Assembly: GCA_002083435.1 (NCBI GenBank)
Contig: LWDJ01000005.1
Location: forward strand, 62,001 to 126,000
DNA: 64,000 nt
Reading direction: 5' to 3'
Source: Proteobacteria bacterium SG_bin6
GTDB lineage: Bacteria; Pseudomonadota; Alphaproteobacteria; Sphingomonadales; Sphingomonadaceae
Position numbers and translations under genes: made by a program. Under the pieces are notes generated by a model. The model was not told the DNA's origin and made no database searches. It saw only the letters and a list, made by a program, of their open reading frames with translations. Positions 18,036-25,697 of the stretch are shown here, piece by piece (within the stretch, counting starts at the first letter, position 1; every line of letters starts with the position of its first letter).

Positions 18036-18857
18036 CTAAGCTAAGCCGGCGAGCGCCAGCACCCGCTCCGCTTCGGCCAGATGCAGCCGCTCGACCATCC
18101 GCCCCTCCAGCCGGATCGCGCCCTTGCCCGCATTCTCGGGCAGCGCGAACGCCGCGACCACGCTCCGCGCCCGCGCGACCGCTTCGACGCTCGGCGAGAA
18201 AGCCGCGTTGCTCGGGTCGATCTGCGCGGGGTGGATCAGCGTCTTGCCGTCGAAGCCCAGCGCCGCGCCCTCGCGCGCCTCGGTGGCGAAGGCTTCCAAA
18301 TCGCTGAAATCATTGCGCACCCCGTCGAGCACCAGCGCCCCCGCCGCGCGGCCCGCCGCGACCACCAGCGGCAGCACCGGCGCCAGTGCCGCACGCCCGG
18401 CGCAACGCAGCTCGAGCGCGAGGTCATTGGTGCCGACCACCAGCGCGCCCGCCCCCCCCACCGCATCGGCGATCGGCTGGAGCTGGCTCAGCGCCCGCGC
18501 GGTCTCGATCATCACCCACAACGCCGGCCCGGCAAGCGCGCCGGCATAATGTTGCGCCTCCGCTCCATCGCGCACCTTGGGCACGAGCACCGCATCCACC
18601 GGCAGATCGAATGCTGCGGCGAGATCGTCGGCACCCCAGGGCGTGTCGAGCGCGTTGATCCGCAGCACCGTGCGCCGCGCGCCAAACCCCGCGCGGCACG
18701 CCGCGACCGCCGCCGCCCGCGCCTCAGCCTTGGCCTCGGGCGCGACCGCATCCTCCAGATCGAGGATCACCGCATCGCACGCGAGCCCCCGCGCCTTCTC
18801 GATCCCCCGCGGGTTGGAGGCTGGCAGGAACAGAGCGGAGCGGCAGGGGCGAGTCAT
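18036..18857 (-). CDS. HpcH/HpaI (CitE-like) CoA-ester lyase
   Basis: A 273-residue TIM-barrel lyase. Family features are RSALFLPASNPRGIEKA at the N-terminus, DAVILDLEDAVAPEAK (metal-ligand region), RINALDTPWGADDL, VLVPKVRDG, WVMIETARAL and the end GFDGKTLIHPAQI. It is of the CitE/malyl-CoA or citramalyl-CoA lyase type, cleaving a 3-hydroxyacyl-CoA to acetyl- or propionyl-CoA plus a 2-oxoacid; the exact substrate cannot be read. It is divergent from gcdH and just upstream of the aldolase gene, with a palindromic repeat in the intergenic space. Confidence 0.87.
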   Translation of the reverse strand: MTRPCRSALFLPASNPRGIEKARGLACDAVILDLEDAVAPEAKAEARAAAVAACRAGFGARRTVLRINALDTPWGADDLAAAFDLPVDAVLVPKVRDGAEAQHYAGALAGPALWVMIETARALSQLQPIADAVGGAGALVVGTNDLALELRCAGRAALAPVLPLVVAAGRAAGALVLDGVRNDFSDLEAFATEAREGAALGFDGKTLIHPAQIDPSNAAFSPSVEAVARARSVVAAFALPENAGKGAIRLEGRMVERLHLAEAERVLALAGLA

Positions 18858-18896
18858 GCGCGAACAGTGGCGGGAAGTGCTGCGTGGATGCAACCC

Positions 18897-19060
18897 ACCC
18901 CCTTCCCCGGCGAAGGCCGGGGCCCAGTATCAGCGCGGGCAGCCATGTTGCTTGAACCGGGCATCGGCCGCCGCGACTGGCCCCCGGCCTTCGCCGGGGA
19001 AGGGGGTGAGGAACCGCTCGCGCTCCCCATGCCCGCCGGGGCGAAGGCCGGAGCCCAGCC
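18897..19060. repeat. Palindromic REP-like repeat, family A (inverted pair)
   Basis: One copy of CTTCCCCGGCGAAGGCCGGG begins near 18902 and an inverted copy (CCCGGCCTTCGCCGGGGAAG) lies at about 18982-19001. A degenerate third copy follows near 19031. Each copy is itself a hairpin and the pair can form a larger cruciform. Similar pairs occur at 32607 and 56719, so it is a dispersed intergenic family. Confidence 0.85.
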
Positions 19061-19156
19061 GCCAGCGCGCCCCTGCGCCCTCCCGGCGCTCCGTGCACTT
19101 CTCCCCCTAGACACGCTCCGCCCCACACGGCATCGCACCCACCAAGGAGACACGAG

Positions 19157-20341
19157 ATGACCGCGATGAGCAGGTTCGATTGGGCCGACCCCTTCTTCCT
19201 CGACGATCAGCTGAGCGACGAGGAGCGCGCGATCCGCGACACCGCGCAGGCCTTCGCCCAGGACGCGCTCGCCCCGCGCATCATCGACGCCTTCAACCGG
19301 GAGACGACCGACCCCGACATCTTCCGCGACATGGGCCGCGTCGGCCTGCTCGGCCCGACCATCCCCGCCGAATTTGGCGGCGTCGGCGCGAGCTATGTGA
19401 GCTATGGCCTGATCGCGCGCGAGATCGAGCGCATCGACTCGGGCTACCGCTCGATGATGAGCGTGCAGTCGAGCCTCGTGATGTTCCCGATCCATGAATA
19501 TGGCTCGGACGAACAGCGCCGCCGCCACCTGCCCGGCCTGGCGAGCGGCGAGAAGATCGGCGCCTTCGGCCTCACCGAGCCCGATGCCGGCTCCGACCCC
19601 GGCGGGATGCTGACCCGCGCCGAAAAGATCGACGGCGGCTATCGCCTGTCGGGCACCAAGACGTGGATCTCGAACGCGCCGATCGCCGACGTGTTCGTGG
19701 TGTGGGCGAAGTCGGACGCGCATGGCGGCGGCATTCGCGGCTTCGTGCTGGAAAAGGGCATGAAGGGGCTGTCGACGCCCAAGATCGAGGGCAAGCTGAG
19801 CTTGCGCGCCTCGATCACCGGCATGATCGTGATGGAGGGCGTCGAGGTCGGCGAGGACGCGCTGCTGCCCAATGTGCAGGGACTGAAGGGTCCGTTCGGC
19901 TGCCTCAACCGCGCGCGCTATGGGATCAGCTGGGGCGCGATGGGGGCGGCCGAGTTCTGCTACCACGCCGCGCGCCAATATGGGCTTGATCGCAAGCAGT
20001 TCGGGCGCCCGCTCGCGGCCAACCAGCTCTATCAGAAGAAGCTCGCCGACATGGCGAGCGAGATCGCGCTTGGCCTGCAGGCGAGCCTGCGGGTCGGCCG
20101 GCTGATGGACGCGCACAAATTCGCGCCCGAGATGATCTCGATCGTGAAGCGCAACAATGTCGGCAAGGCGCTCGATATCGCGCGGGCGGCGCGCGACATG
20201 CACGGGGGGAACGGGATTTCGGCCGAATATCAGGTGATGCGCCACCTGATGAATTTGGAGACGGTGAATACCTATGAGGGCGCGCATGATGTTCATGCGC
20301 TGATCCTGGGGCGGGCGATTACGGGGATTGGGGCGTTTTAG
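19157..20341 (+). CDS. gcdH: Glutaryl-CoA dehydrogenase
   Basis: A 394-residue acyl-CoA dehydrogenase converting glutaryl-CoA to crotonyl-CoA and CO2 in lysine/tryptophan/glutarate breakdown. The subfamily signature SGYRSMMSVQSSLVM (about residues 95-109, with the substrate-carboxylate Arg) and the catalytic Glu in NTYEGAHDVHALILGRA are present, as are the FAD-contacting FGLTEPDAGSDPG and WISNAPIADVFVVWAK. Its partner is probably the family III CoA transferase at 21014, which could activate glutarate. Start: AAGGAGACACGAG precedes ATG at 19157. Confidence 0.93.
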   Translation: MTAMSRFDWADPFFLDDQLSDEERAIRDTAQAFAQDALAPRIIDAFNRETTDPDIFRDMGRVGLLGPTIPAEFGGVGASYVSYGLIAREIERIDSGYRSMMSVQSSLVMFPIHEYGSDEQRRRHLPGLASGEKIGAFGLTEPDAGSDPGGMLTRAEKIDGGYRLSGTKTWISNAPIADVFVVWAKSDAHGGGIRGFVLEKGMKGLSTPKIEGKLSLRASITGMIVMEGVEVGEDALLPNVQGLKGPFGCLNRARYGISWGAMGAAEFCYHAARQYGLDRKQFGRPLAANQLYQKKLADMASEIALGLQASLRVGRLMDAHKFAPEMISIVKRNNVGKALDIARAARDMHGGNGISAEYQVMRHLMNLETVNTYEGAHDVHALILGRAITGIGAF

Positions 20342-20355
20342 AGCGAGAAGAAAGG

Positions 20356-20395
20356 CCCTCACCCAAACCCTCTCCCGTAAACGGGAGAGGGCTTT
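20356..20395. repeat. Palindromic repeat family B, left copy (possible terminator for gcdH)
   Basis: CCCTCACCCAAA is followed by a perfect 11-bp hairpin, CCCTCTCCCGT, AA, ACGGGAGAGGG (20368-20391), and then cTTTT. It starts 15 bp after the gcdH stop, so it may end transcription. The same 37-bp sequence, nearly identical and in the same orientation, recurs at 20866, giving direct repeats around the DUF559 gene. Confidence 0.85.
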
Positions 20396-20440
20396 TGCAG
20401 CGATACCTCGCTACTTCTTAGCCCTATCCCGCGTGCGGGA

Positions 20441-20502
20441 GTTCCAGGTAAACCGTGCCCCGCACGGTTTAGGATCGTCCGGGGGACGATCCGACCTGGA
20501 AC
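20441..20502. repeat. Compound palindrome folding as a three-way junction
   Basis: Outer arms GTTCCAGGT (20441-20449) and ACCTGGAAC (20494-20502) are perfectly complementary. Between them sit two perfect 9-bp hairpins with 3-base loops: AAACCGTGC/GCACGGTTT (20450-20470) and GGATCGTCC/GGACGATCC (20472-20492). All three stems abut, so the strand folds as a Y. It ends 8 bp from the stop of the DUF559 gene. Function unknown; a mobile or processed repeat is likely. Confidence 0.9.
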
Positions 20503-20510
20503 TGGTGCGG

Positions 20511-20852
20511 TCAGGGTGACCTGTTCAATTCCGCCAACACCACCTGCAGCACCCCCTCGAAATTCTCCACCACCTCATTGTTCCAGAACCGCCTCACGCG
20601 CCAACCCAGTCCTTCGAGATAAGCGGTTCGCGCCGCGTCCGCTTCCTGGTCATGCTGCCCGCCATCGAGTTCCACGATCAGGCGGCGCTCGATACAGGCG
20701 AAGTCCGCCACGAACGGCCCGATCGTCACCTGCCGGCGGAACTTGAACCCGCCCAGCCGCCGATCGCGCACCGCGAGCCAGAAGCGCTGCTCGACATCGG
20801 TTGCATCGCGCCGGAGGCGGCGTGCGTGGGGATTGGTGCGGCCGATGGGCAT
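20511..20852 (-). CDS. DUF559 endonuclease-like protein (VSR/restriction-endonuclease fold)
   Basis: A 113-residue protein matching DUF559: an N-terminal ARRLRRDATDVEQRFWLAVR, then GFKFRRQVTIGPFVADFAC, RLIVELDGGQHD and a C-terminal RVRRFWNNEVVENFEGVL. The D...E-x-D-G pattern (VADFAC, IVELDGGQH) is the PD-(D/E)xK-like nuclease core related to VSR mismatch endonucleases. The start at 20852 is chosen because the upstream extension would be encoded by the palindromic repeat. The gene is bracketed by family B repeats and the three-way-junction element, suggesting it moved with them or serves them. Confidence 0.87.
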   Translation of the reverse strand: MPIGRTNPHARRLRRDATDVEQRFWLAVRDRRLGGFKFRRQVTIGPFVADFACIERRLIVELDGGQHDQEADAARTAYLEGLGWRVRRFWNNEVVENFEGVLQVVLAELNRSP

Positions 20853-20865
20853 GAAAGGCAGTGTG

Positions 20866-20970
20866 CCCTCACCCAACCCTCTCCCGCAAGCGGGAGAGGG
20901 CTTATATGAAATTGGCTTCAGGCTATCTCTAGCCCTCTCCCGCTGGCGGGAGAGGGTTTGGGTGAGGGCT
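20866..20970. repeat. Palindromic repeat family B, right copy with nested arms
   Basis: Outer arms CCCTCACCCAA (20866-20876) and TTGGGTGAGGG (20958-20968) enclose two perfect 11-bp hairpins, CCCTCTCCCGC/GCGGGAGAGGG, at 20877-20900 and 20933-20956 with 2-base loops. The left half repeats the element at 20356 directly. The design (outer stem plus two hairpins) equals that of the 20441 element though the sequence is unrelated. Confidence 0.88.
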
Positions 20971-21013
20971 CTTTCTTCTTGACCCCGCCGCCCCTCAAGA
21001 CGACCAAGCCCCC

Positions 21014-22123
21014 ATGACTCGCCCCCTTACCGGCCTGAAAATCGTCGAACTCGCGCGCATTCTCGCGGGGCCGTGGTGCGGGCAGTTGCTCGCCGATCTG
21101 GGCGCCGAGGTGATCAAGGTAGAGCGGCCCGGCGCGGGGGATGACACGCGGCATTGGGGCCCCCCCTTCCTCACGTCGCCCGAAGGCGAGAATCTCGACG
21201 CCGCTTATTACCACGCGGCCAATCGCGGCAAACGCGCGCGCGCGATCGACATCACCTCGCCCGAGGGGCAGCAACAGATTCGCGACCTGGTCAAAGACGC
21301 CGATGTCGTGATCGAGAACTACAAGGTCGGCGGGCTCGCCAAATATGGGCTCGATCATGCGAGCCTCAGCGCGCTCAACCCGCGCCTCATCACCTGTTCG
21401 ATCACCGGCTTCGGGCAGAGCGGCCCCTATGCCCACCGCGCGGGCTATGATTTCATCATCCAGGGCATGGGCGGGATCATGTCGTTGACCGGCGAGCCCG
21501 ATGGTGCGCCGCAGAAATCGGGCATCGCTTATGCCGACATTTTCACCGGCGTTTACTCCGCCGTCGCGATCCTCGCCGCGTTGCGCCAGCGCGACGCGAC
21601 CGGCCAGGGCGCGCATATCGACATGGCGCTGCTCGACACCCAGGTGGCGGTGCTCGCCAACCAGGCGCTCAACTGGATGGCGAGCGGCCAGGTGCCGCAC
21701 CGCATGGGCAATGGCCACGCGAACCTCGTCCCCTATCAGGCCTTTGCCTGCGCCGATGGCGAGCTGATCGTGGCGGTGGGGAATGACGGGCAGTTCGCCA
21801 AGCTGTGCGGCGTGCTCGGCCTGCCGCTCGCCGCCGATCCGCGTTTCGCGACCAACCCGGCGCGCGTCGAAAACCGCGCCGCGCTGATCGCCGCGCTCAC
21901 CGCCGTGATCGTCACGTGGCGCAAGGCCGATCTTCATGAGGCGCTGGAGCAAGTCGGCGTCCCCGCCGGGCCGATCAACAATGTCGCCGAAGTCTTCGCC
22001 GATCCGCAAGTTCGCGCGCGCGGCCTCGCCATCACCCGCGACGGCCTGCCCGGCGTCGCCAGCCCGATCGTGATCGACGGCGCGCGGATGGTGAGCGACC
22101 TCCCCAGCCCGAGGCGGCCATGA
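21014..22123 (+). CDS. Family III (CaiB/BaiF) CoA transferase
   Basis: A 369-residue class III CoA transferase. It begins LTGLKIVELARILAGPWCGQ, has LGAEVIKVERPGAGDDTRHW and NRGKRARAIDI, and carries the catalytic Asp in AYADIFTGVYSAVAILAAL (about residue 170). These enzymes pass CoA between acids. The proximity to gcdH fits a succinyl-CoA:glutarate CoA transferase, as in the glutarate-catabolic pairing known from other bacteria and the mammalian SUGCT family; this substrate is inferred. The stop overlaps the start of the 2Fe-2S subunit (ATGA). Confidence 0.88.
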   Translation: MTRPLTGLKIVELARILAGPWCGQLLADLGAEVIKVERPGAGDDTRHWGPPFLTSPEGENLDAAYYHAANRGKRARAIDITSPEGQQQIRDLVKDADVVIENYKVGGLAKYGLDHASLSALNPRLITCSITGFGQSGPYAHRAGYDFIIQGMGGIMSLTGEPDGAPQKSGIAYADIFTGVYSAVAILAALRQRDATGQGAHIDMALLDTQVAVLANQALNWMASGQVPHRMGNGHANLVPYQAFACADGELIVAVGNDGQFAKLCGVLGLPLAADPRFATNPARVENRAALIAALTAVIVTWRKADLHEALEQVGVPAGPINNVAEVFADPQVRARGLAITRDGLPGVASPIVIDGARMVSDLPSPRRP

Positions 22124-22662
22124 CCAAGTTCACCGTCAACAATCAGCCGGTCGAATATAAGCTCGATCCGCGCACGCCGCTCCTGTGGGCGCTGCGCGAC
22201 GCGTCCAACCTCACCGGCACCAAATATGGCTGCGGCACCGGCGATTGCGGCGCCTGCACGGTCGAGCTCGATGGCGAGGCGGTGCGCGCCTGCGTGACGC
22301 CGATCGGGGCGATCGAAGGCAGCTTCGTCACCACGATCGAGGCGCTGTCGCGCGAGCGCGATCATCCGGTGCAGCAGGCGTGGATCGAGAAGAACGCGGT
22401 GCAATGCGGCTTCTGCACGCCCGGCATGATCATGGCGGCGGCGGTGCTGCTCAAGAAGAACCGCGACCCGAGCGAGGAGGATATCGAAGCCGCGATCACC
22501 AATATCTGCCGCTGCGGCGTCTATCCCCGCGTGATCGAGGCGGTGCAGCTCGCCGCGCGCATCCAGCGGGGGGACGAAACCGTGCAGGGGCCGCCCCGCC
22601 CCAATATCTCGCCCGAGGATGCGGCGAAGCTGGTGCCCGCGCTCACCCCGCCCAGAAAGTGA
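22120..22662 (+). CDS. 2Fe-2S subunit of a molybdenum hydroxylase (IorA-like)
   Basis: A 180-residue small subunit of the xanthine-oxidase family. Cluster 1 ligands are in YGCGTGDCGACTVELDG with a fourth Cys in RACVTPI; cluster 2 ligands are in AVQCGFCTPGMIMAAAVLL and ITNICRCGVYPRVIEA. This matches the isoquinoline 1-oxidoreductase/aldehyde-dehydrogenase small subunit, which transfers electrons from the molybdopterin subunit. No large subunit follows; the next gene is rcnB-like. It is coupled to the CoA transferase. The catalytic partner must be elsewhere or lost. Confidence 0.9.
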   Translation: MTKFTVNNQPVEYKLDPRTPLLWALRDASNLTGTKYGCGTGDCGACTVELDGEAVRACVTPIGAIEGSFVTTIEALSRERDHPVQQAWIEKNAVQCGFCTPGMIMAAAVLLKKNRDPSEEDIEAAITNICRCGVYPRVIEAVQLAARIQRGDETVQGPPRPNISPEDAAKLVPALTPPRK

Positions 22663-22758
22663 TTCTGTCGCAAAGCTGACACCGCAATTCAGCCACGGCT
22701 CATCGCGGCGGGCGCATTGCCGTGGTCATGGCCCGAGCCTGGGCCTTGGAGAAAGACG

Positions 22759-23952
22759 ATGCGCGAGCGGATCGTGGCGTTGATGTTGGGCCTGGCGCTT
22801 CCCAGCGCCGCGCTCGCGCAAGGGATCGAGGACGTTCAGATGTCGGACAGCGACGGCGCCCGCCGCGGGCTGCCGCGCACCGAGGTGCCGCGCGGCAATT
22901 TCGAGGGCGGTGGCCGGCCGAGCTTCCAGCCGCGCTTCGATGCGCCGCGCCCGCAGCCGGTCGCGCCCCAGCCACCCATCGCGTTCCAGCAAGCCCCGCG
23001 TGCGCCCGAGCCGGCCGAGCGTGCTCCTGCTTTCCGCCCCAATCCGGGCGATCGCGGTGGCTTCAACCGAGGCGGCGGTGGCTTCAATGGCGGCGGCTGG
23101 CGAGATCGCGGCGCGGGCGGCGGCGGATTCGCCGGCGCGACCCCACCCACGCCGCCGGCTGGGGGTGGCGGCTTTGCCCCCGCGACCCCACCCAGCTTCG
23201 GGCAACGCGATTTCGGCCAGCGCTGGCGCGACCGGGGCGGTTTCACCCCGCCGGTGACCCAGCCGGGGGTCGGCCAACCGACTCCGCCCGCCAATTTCGG
23301 CCAGCGCGACGGCTGGCGCGGCAATCGCGGCCCCGATGGCAATGCCGGCCGACCACAGTGGAACGGCAACCGCCCCGACTGGAACCGCCCGGACGGGAAC
23401 CGCAACCCGCGCCCCGACTGGAACGGCAATAACGGCCGGCCCGACTGGAACCGGGACCGGGGCGACTGGAACCGCAATCGCGACTGGAATAATCGCGACT
23501 GGAATAATCGCGACTGGAACAACCGCGATTTCAACAATCGCGGGCGGCGCCAGGGCTTTGGCCAGTTCGACAACAACCGCCGCTTTTACGATCGCGGCTT
23601 CGGCAACGGCTATGATCGCGGCTTCAACAACGGCTATCGCGACTGGAACCGCGATTGGCGGCGCGACAACCGCTATGACTGGCGCGGCTGGCGCAGCGAT
23701 AACCGCTTCATCTTCCGCCAGCCGCCCTACCGCGCGCCTTATGGCTGGGGCTATGGCTATCGCCGTTTCAGCGTCGGCATCACGCTGCAACCCTTCTTCT
23801 TCGATCAGCAATACTGGATCGGCGACCCCTATTACTACCACCTGCCGCCGGCTTATTACCCCTATCAATGGGTGCGCTATTATAACGACGCACTGCTCGT
23901 CGATGTCGATACCGGCGAAGTGATCGACGTGATCTACGATATCTTCTGGTGA
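22759..23952 (+). CDS. RcnB-family periplasmic protein with Asn/Arg/Trp-rich repeats
   Basis: A 397-residue exported protein: signal peptide MRERIVALMLGLALPSAALA, then a Pro/Gly/Arg-rich stretch (about 30-195), an Arg-Asp-Trp-Asn repeat region and a C-terminal RcnB-type domain (from ITLQPFFFDQQYWIGDP to YQWVRYYNDALLVDVDTG and a final VIYDIFW). E. coli RcnB helps control nickel/cobalt efflux from the periplasm; the long disordered insert here is unlike it, so the role may be structural or envelope-related. GGAGAAAG precedes ATG at 22759; an in-frame upstream ATG at 22717 lacks a signal sequence. A strong hairpin follows the stop. Confidence 0.8.
   Translation: MRERIVALMLGLALPSAALAQGIEDVQMSDSDGARRGLPRTEVPRGNFEGGGRPSFQPRFDAPRPQPVAPQPPIAFQQAPRAPEPAERAPAFRPNPGDRGGFNRGGGGFNGGGWRDRGAGGGGFAGATPPTPPAGGGGFAPATPPSFGQRDFGQRWRDRGGFTPPVTQPGVGQPTPPANFGQRDGWRGNRGPDGNAGRPQWNGNRPDWNRPDGNRNPRPDWNGNNGRPDWNRDRGDWNRNRDWNNRDWNNRDWNNRDFNNRGRRQGFGQFDNNRRFYDRGFGNGYDRGFNNGYRDWNRDWRRDNRYDWRGWRSDNRFIFRQPPYRAPYGWGYGYRRFSVGITLQPFFFDQQYWIGDPYYYHLPPAYYPYQWVRYYNDALLVDVDTGEVIDVIYDIFW
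23475..23535 (+). repeat. Tandem coding repeat (Arg-Asp-Trp-Asn-Asn units)
   Basis: Within the RcnB-like gene, a 15-base unit close to CGCGACTGGAATAAT occurs about four times in a row, the last ones as CGCGACTGGAACAAC and CGCGATTTCAACAAT. Looser copies extend on both sides. The near-identical DNA of neighbouring units suggests recent slippage, so length may vary between strains. Confidence 0.8.
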
Positions 23953-23958
23953 GCGCTG

Positions 23959-23989
23959 GCCGGGAATGCGCCGCTGGCGCATTCCCGGC
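23959..23989. terminator. Perfect 14-bp hairpin after the rcnB-like gene
   Basis: GCCGGGAATGCGCC and GGCGCATTCCCGGC form a flawless 14-bp stem with a GCT loop, 7 bp after the stop codon. No T-run follows, so it is not a classic intrinsic terminator; it could protect the mRNA 3' end or act as a Rho-dependent stop or repeat element. Confidence 0.6.
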
Positions 23990-24017
23990 ACTGGCCCGCT
24001 CCGCCAACCAAAGACGC

Positions 24018-24048
24018 CGCCCGGCCAAGCTTGCATTTTGGCCGGGCG
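24018..24048. other. 11-bp hairpin before the prolyl-hydroxylase-like gene
   Basis: CGCCCGGCCAA and TTGGCCGGGCG pair perfectly around a 9-base loop. The element ends 18 bp before the ATG at 24067 and would lie in its leader or end the transcript from the left. Nothing else is seen between 23990 and 24066. Confidence 0.6.
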
Positions 24049-24066
24049 TGACGAAAATCGGGGATA

Positions 24067-24759
24067 ATGCTCAATCCGTTCAAACCACGCGCCAAAGCCG
24101 CCCCCCAAACCTCCCCCTTGCGCGCGCAGATCGGCGCGCAGGTCGGCGCCCGGCTCGACGCCGATCCCCGCGTCACCCGGATCGAGGTGCCGGGGATGCA
24201 GGCCTATTATGCCGAGAACTGGCTCGATCCAGTCGGCTGCGCGCAGCTGATCGCGCTGATCGATGCCGGCCGCCGCCCCTCGACCGTGCTCAGCGACAAT
24301 CCGCAATATGGCTTCCGCACCTCCGAAAGCTGCGACCTCGATCGCTATTCGCCGCTCGTCCAGCCGATCGACGAGGCGATCTCGCACCTGCTCGGCATCG
24401 ATCTGGCGAGCGGGGAGACGATCCAGGGCCAGCGCTACGCGCCGGGCCAGCAATTCCGCGCGCACCACGATTATTTCTTCGAAAGCGAAGGCTATTGGGA
24501 GCGGGTGAAGCGGGATGGCGGCCAGCGCACCTGGACCGCGATGATCTATCTCAACGATGTCGAGGAAGGCGGCGCCACCTGGTTCCCGCAGGCCGGCATC
24601 CGCGTCGCGCCCAAGGCGGGGCTGCTGCTGATGTGGAACAACATGGCCGCCGATGGCAGCCCCAACGGCCTGACGCTGCATGAAGGGATGCCGGTCGTCG
24701 CGGGGGTGAAATATGTCGTGACCAAATGGTTCCGCGAGGGGCGGTGGCTGCCTTACTGA
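24067..24759 (+). CDS. Prolyl-4-hydroxylase-like 2-oxoglutarate/Fe(II) oxygenase
   Basis: A 230-residue enzyme of the P4H (ProCT) fold. The iron triad is visible as HHDYFF (H-x-D, about residues 137-139) and the distal His in LTLHEGMPV (about 208), with the 2-oxoglutarate Lys in VKYVVTKWFRE. Other hallmarks are GQRYAPGQQFRAH and IYLNDVEEGGATWFP. It hydroxylates prolyl or another residue on an unknown protein. It precedes the secreted protein at 24782 by 22 bp on the same strand. No signal peptide is evident. Confidence 0.87.
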   Translation: MLNPFKPRAKAAPQTSPLRAQIGAQVGARLDADPRVTRIEVPGMQAYYAENWLDPVGCAQLIALIDAGRRPSTVLSDNPQYGFRTSESCDLDRYSPLVQPIDEAISHLLGIDLASGETIQGQRYAPGQQFRAHHDYFFESEGYWERVKRDGGQRTWTAMIYLNDVEEGGATWFPQAGIRVAPKAGLLLMWNNMAADGSPNGLTLHEGMPVVAGVKYVVTKWFREGRWLPY

Positions 24760-24781
24760 ACCAAGCATAAGGGGGAACAAG

Positions 24782-25678
24782 ATGCGCCAAGTTGGGCTCG
24801 CGCTGGTCGCGCTGGGGATCGCCGTACCGGCCGCCGCCGAGACGATTGCGATCACCGGCCGCTTTCCCGCGCCTAATCGCGAGGCGGGCTATATCCGGCG
24901 CATCTCGGTCGATCGGGTGACGGGTACCGACGGCCGCGCGCTCGCTTTCTCGCTCGAACGTGCCCTGGGGAGCGCGGGGCGCGAGGTGGTGCTGGGCGGT
25001 GCGCCCGCCGATGCCGGCATCAGCGGCGACGTCGCGACCGAGATCAACGAGGGCCGCGTCGAACAGCAGCGCGAGCAATGCACCCAGAAGAACGGCGACC
25101 AATGCACCAAGCGCGAGCAGGTGAAGGTGATCTGCAACCGTCGCTCGATCGATGTGATCGCGGATCTGCGCATCGCCGGGGACCGGCGCGGCGAGGTGCT
25201 CTATTCGGCACGCAAGACCCGCCACAGCGAGGGGGTAACCTGCCCCGGTGACGAGCGCCCCGGCCCGATCGAGGGCGTGGTGCGCGGCATGGTGGACGAT
25301 ATCGCCGGCGAAGTCGCGCGCGACATCACCCCCTATACGCAGACCTACAGCCTGCGCTTCTACGAAAGCCGCGACGGGCTGGCGAAGGAGGTGGGGCAGC
25401 GCTTCAAGGAGGCGATTTCCCAAACCAAGCGCGACATGTCCGGCGCGTGTGCCGCGCTCGCCGCGCTGGACCGGGAAGTGCCGCACTTCGCGGTGGCTTA
25501 CGACACCGGGCTCTGCGCCGAGGCGGCGGGCGATTATCGCGGGGCGCTGGCCGCCTATCAACGCGCCCGCGATCTGCGCCCGCGCGACGCGGTGGACTTC
25601 AACACCGGCATCGACCGCGCCCAGCGCCTGATCGCCCGCGCGGAAGACGACAAGGCCGGGCGAACGGCGGTGCGGTAG
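24782..25678 (+). CDS. Secreted protein of unknown function with TPR-like C-terminus
   Basis: A 298-residue protein with a signal peptide (MRQVGLALVALGIAVPAAA) and GGGGGAAC-like ribosome binding site just before ATG. The middle contains a Cys-rich insert (EQCTQKNGDQCTKREQVKVIC). The C-terminal 70 residues (HFAVAYDTGLCAEAAGDY, RGALAAYQRARDLRP) look like one TPR unit. The fold from GREVVLGGA to VRGMVDDIAGEVARDI suggests a periplasmic lipoprotein-like assembly factor, but I do not recognise the family. It lies 22 bp behind the oxygenase. Confidence 0.7.
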   Translation: MRQVGLALVALGIAVPAAAETIAITGRFPAPNREAGYIRRISVDRVTGTDGRALAFSLERALGSAGREVVLGGAPADAGISGDVATEINEGRVEQQREQCTQKNGDQCTKREQVKVICNRRSIDVIADLRIAGDRRGEVLYSARKTRHSEGVTCPGDERPGPIEGVVRGMVDDIAGEVARDITPYTQTYSLRFYESRDGLAKEVGQRFKEAISQTKRDMSGACAALAALDREVPHFAVAYDTGLCAEAAGDYRGALAAYQRARDLRPRDAVDFNTGIDRAQRLIARAEDDKAGRTAVR

Positions 25679-25697
25679 GGGGTCGGACCATATGAAA

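Noticed and set aside
18897..19060. Family A repeats as a CRISPR array
   Set aside because: Copies are few, inverted and self-complementary with unequal spacing, and no cas genes occur in the window.
18854..20362. 502-residue open frame antisense to gcdH
   Set aside because: Composition is typical of antisense GC-rich DNA, and gcdH on the other strand has all catalytic motifs.
22726..24855. 709-residue open frame antisense to the rcnB-like and prolyl-hydroxylase-like genes
   Set aside because: It is a GC-rich shadow frame: low complexity (Val/Ala/Ile repeats mirror the RDWN repeat), no family motif and a convincing gene opposite.
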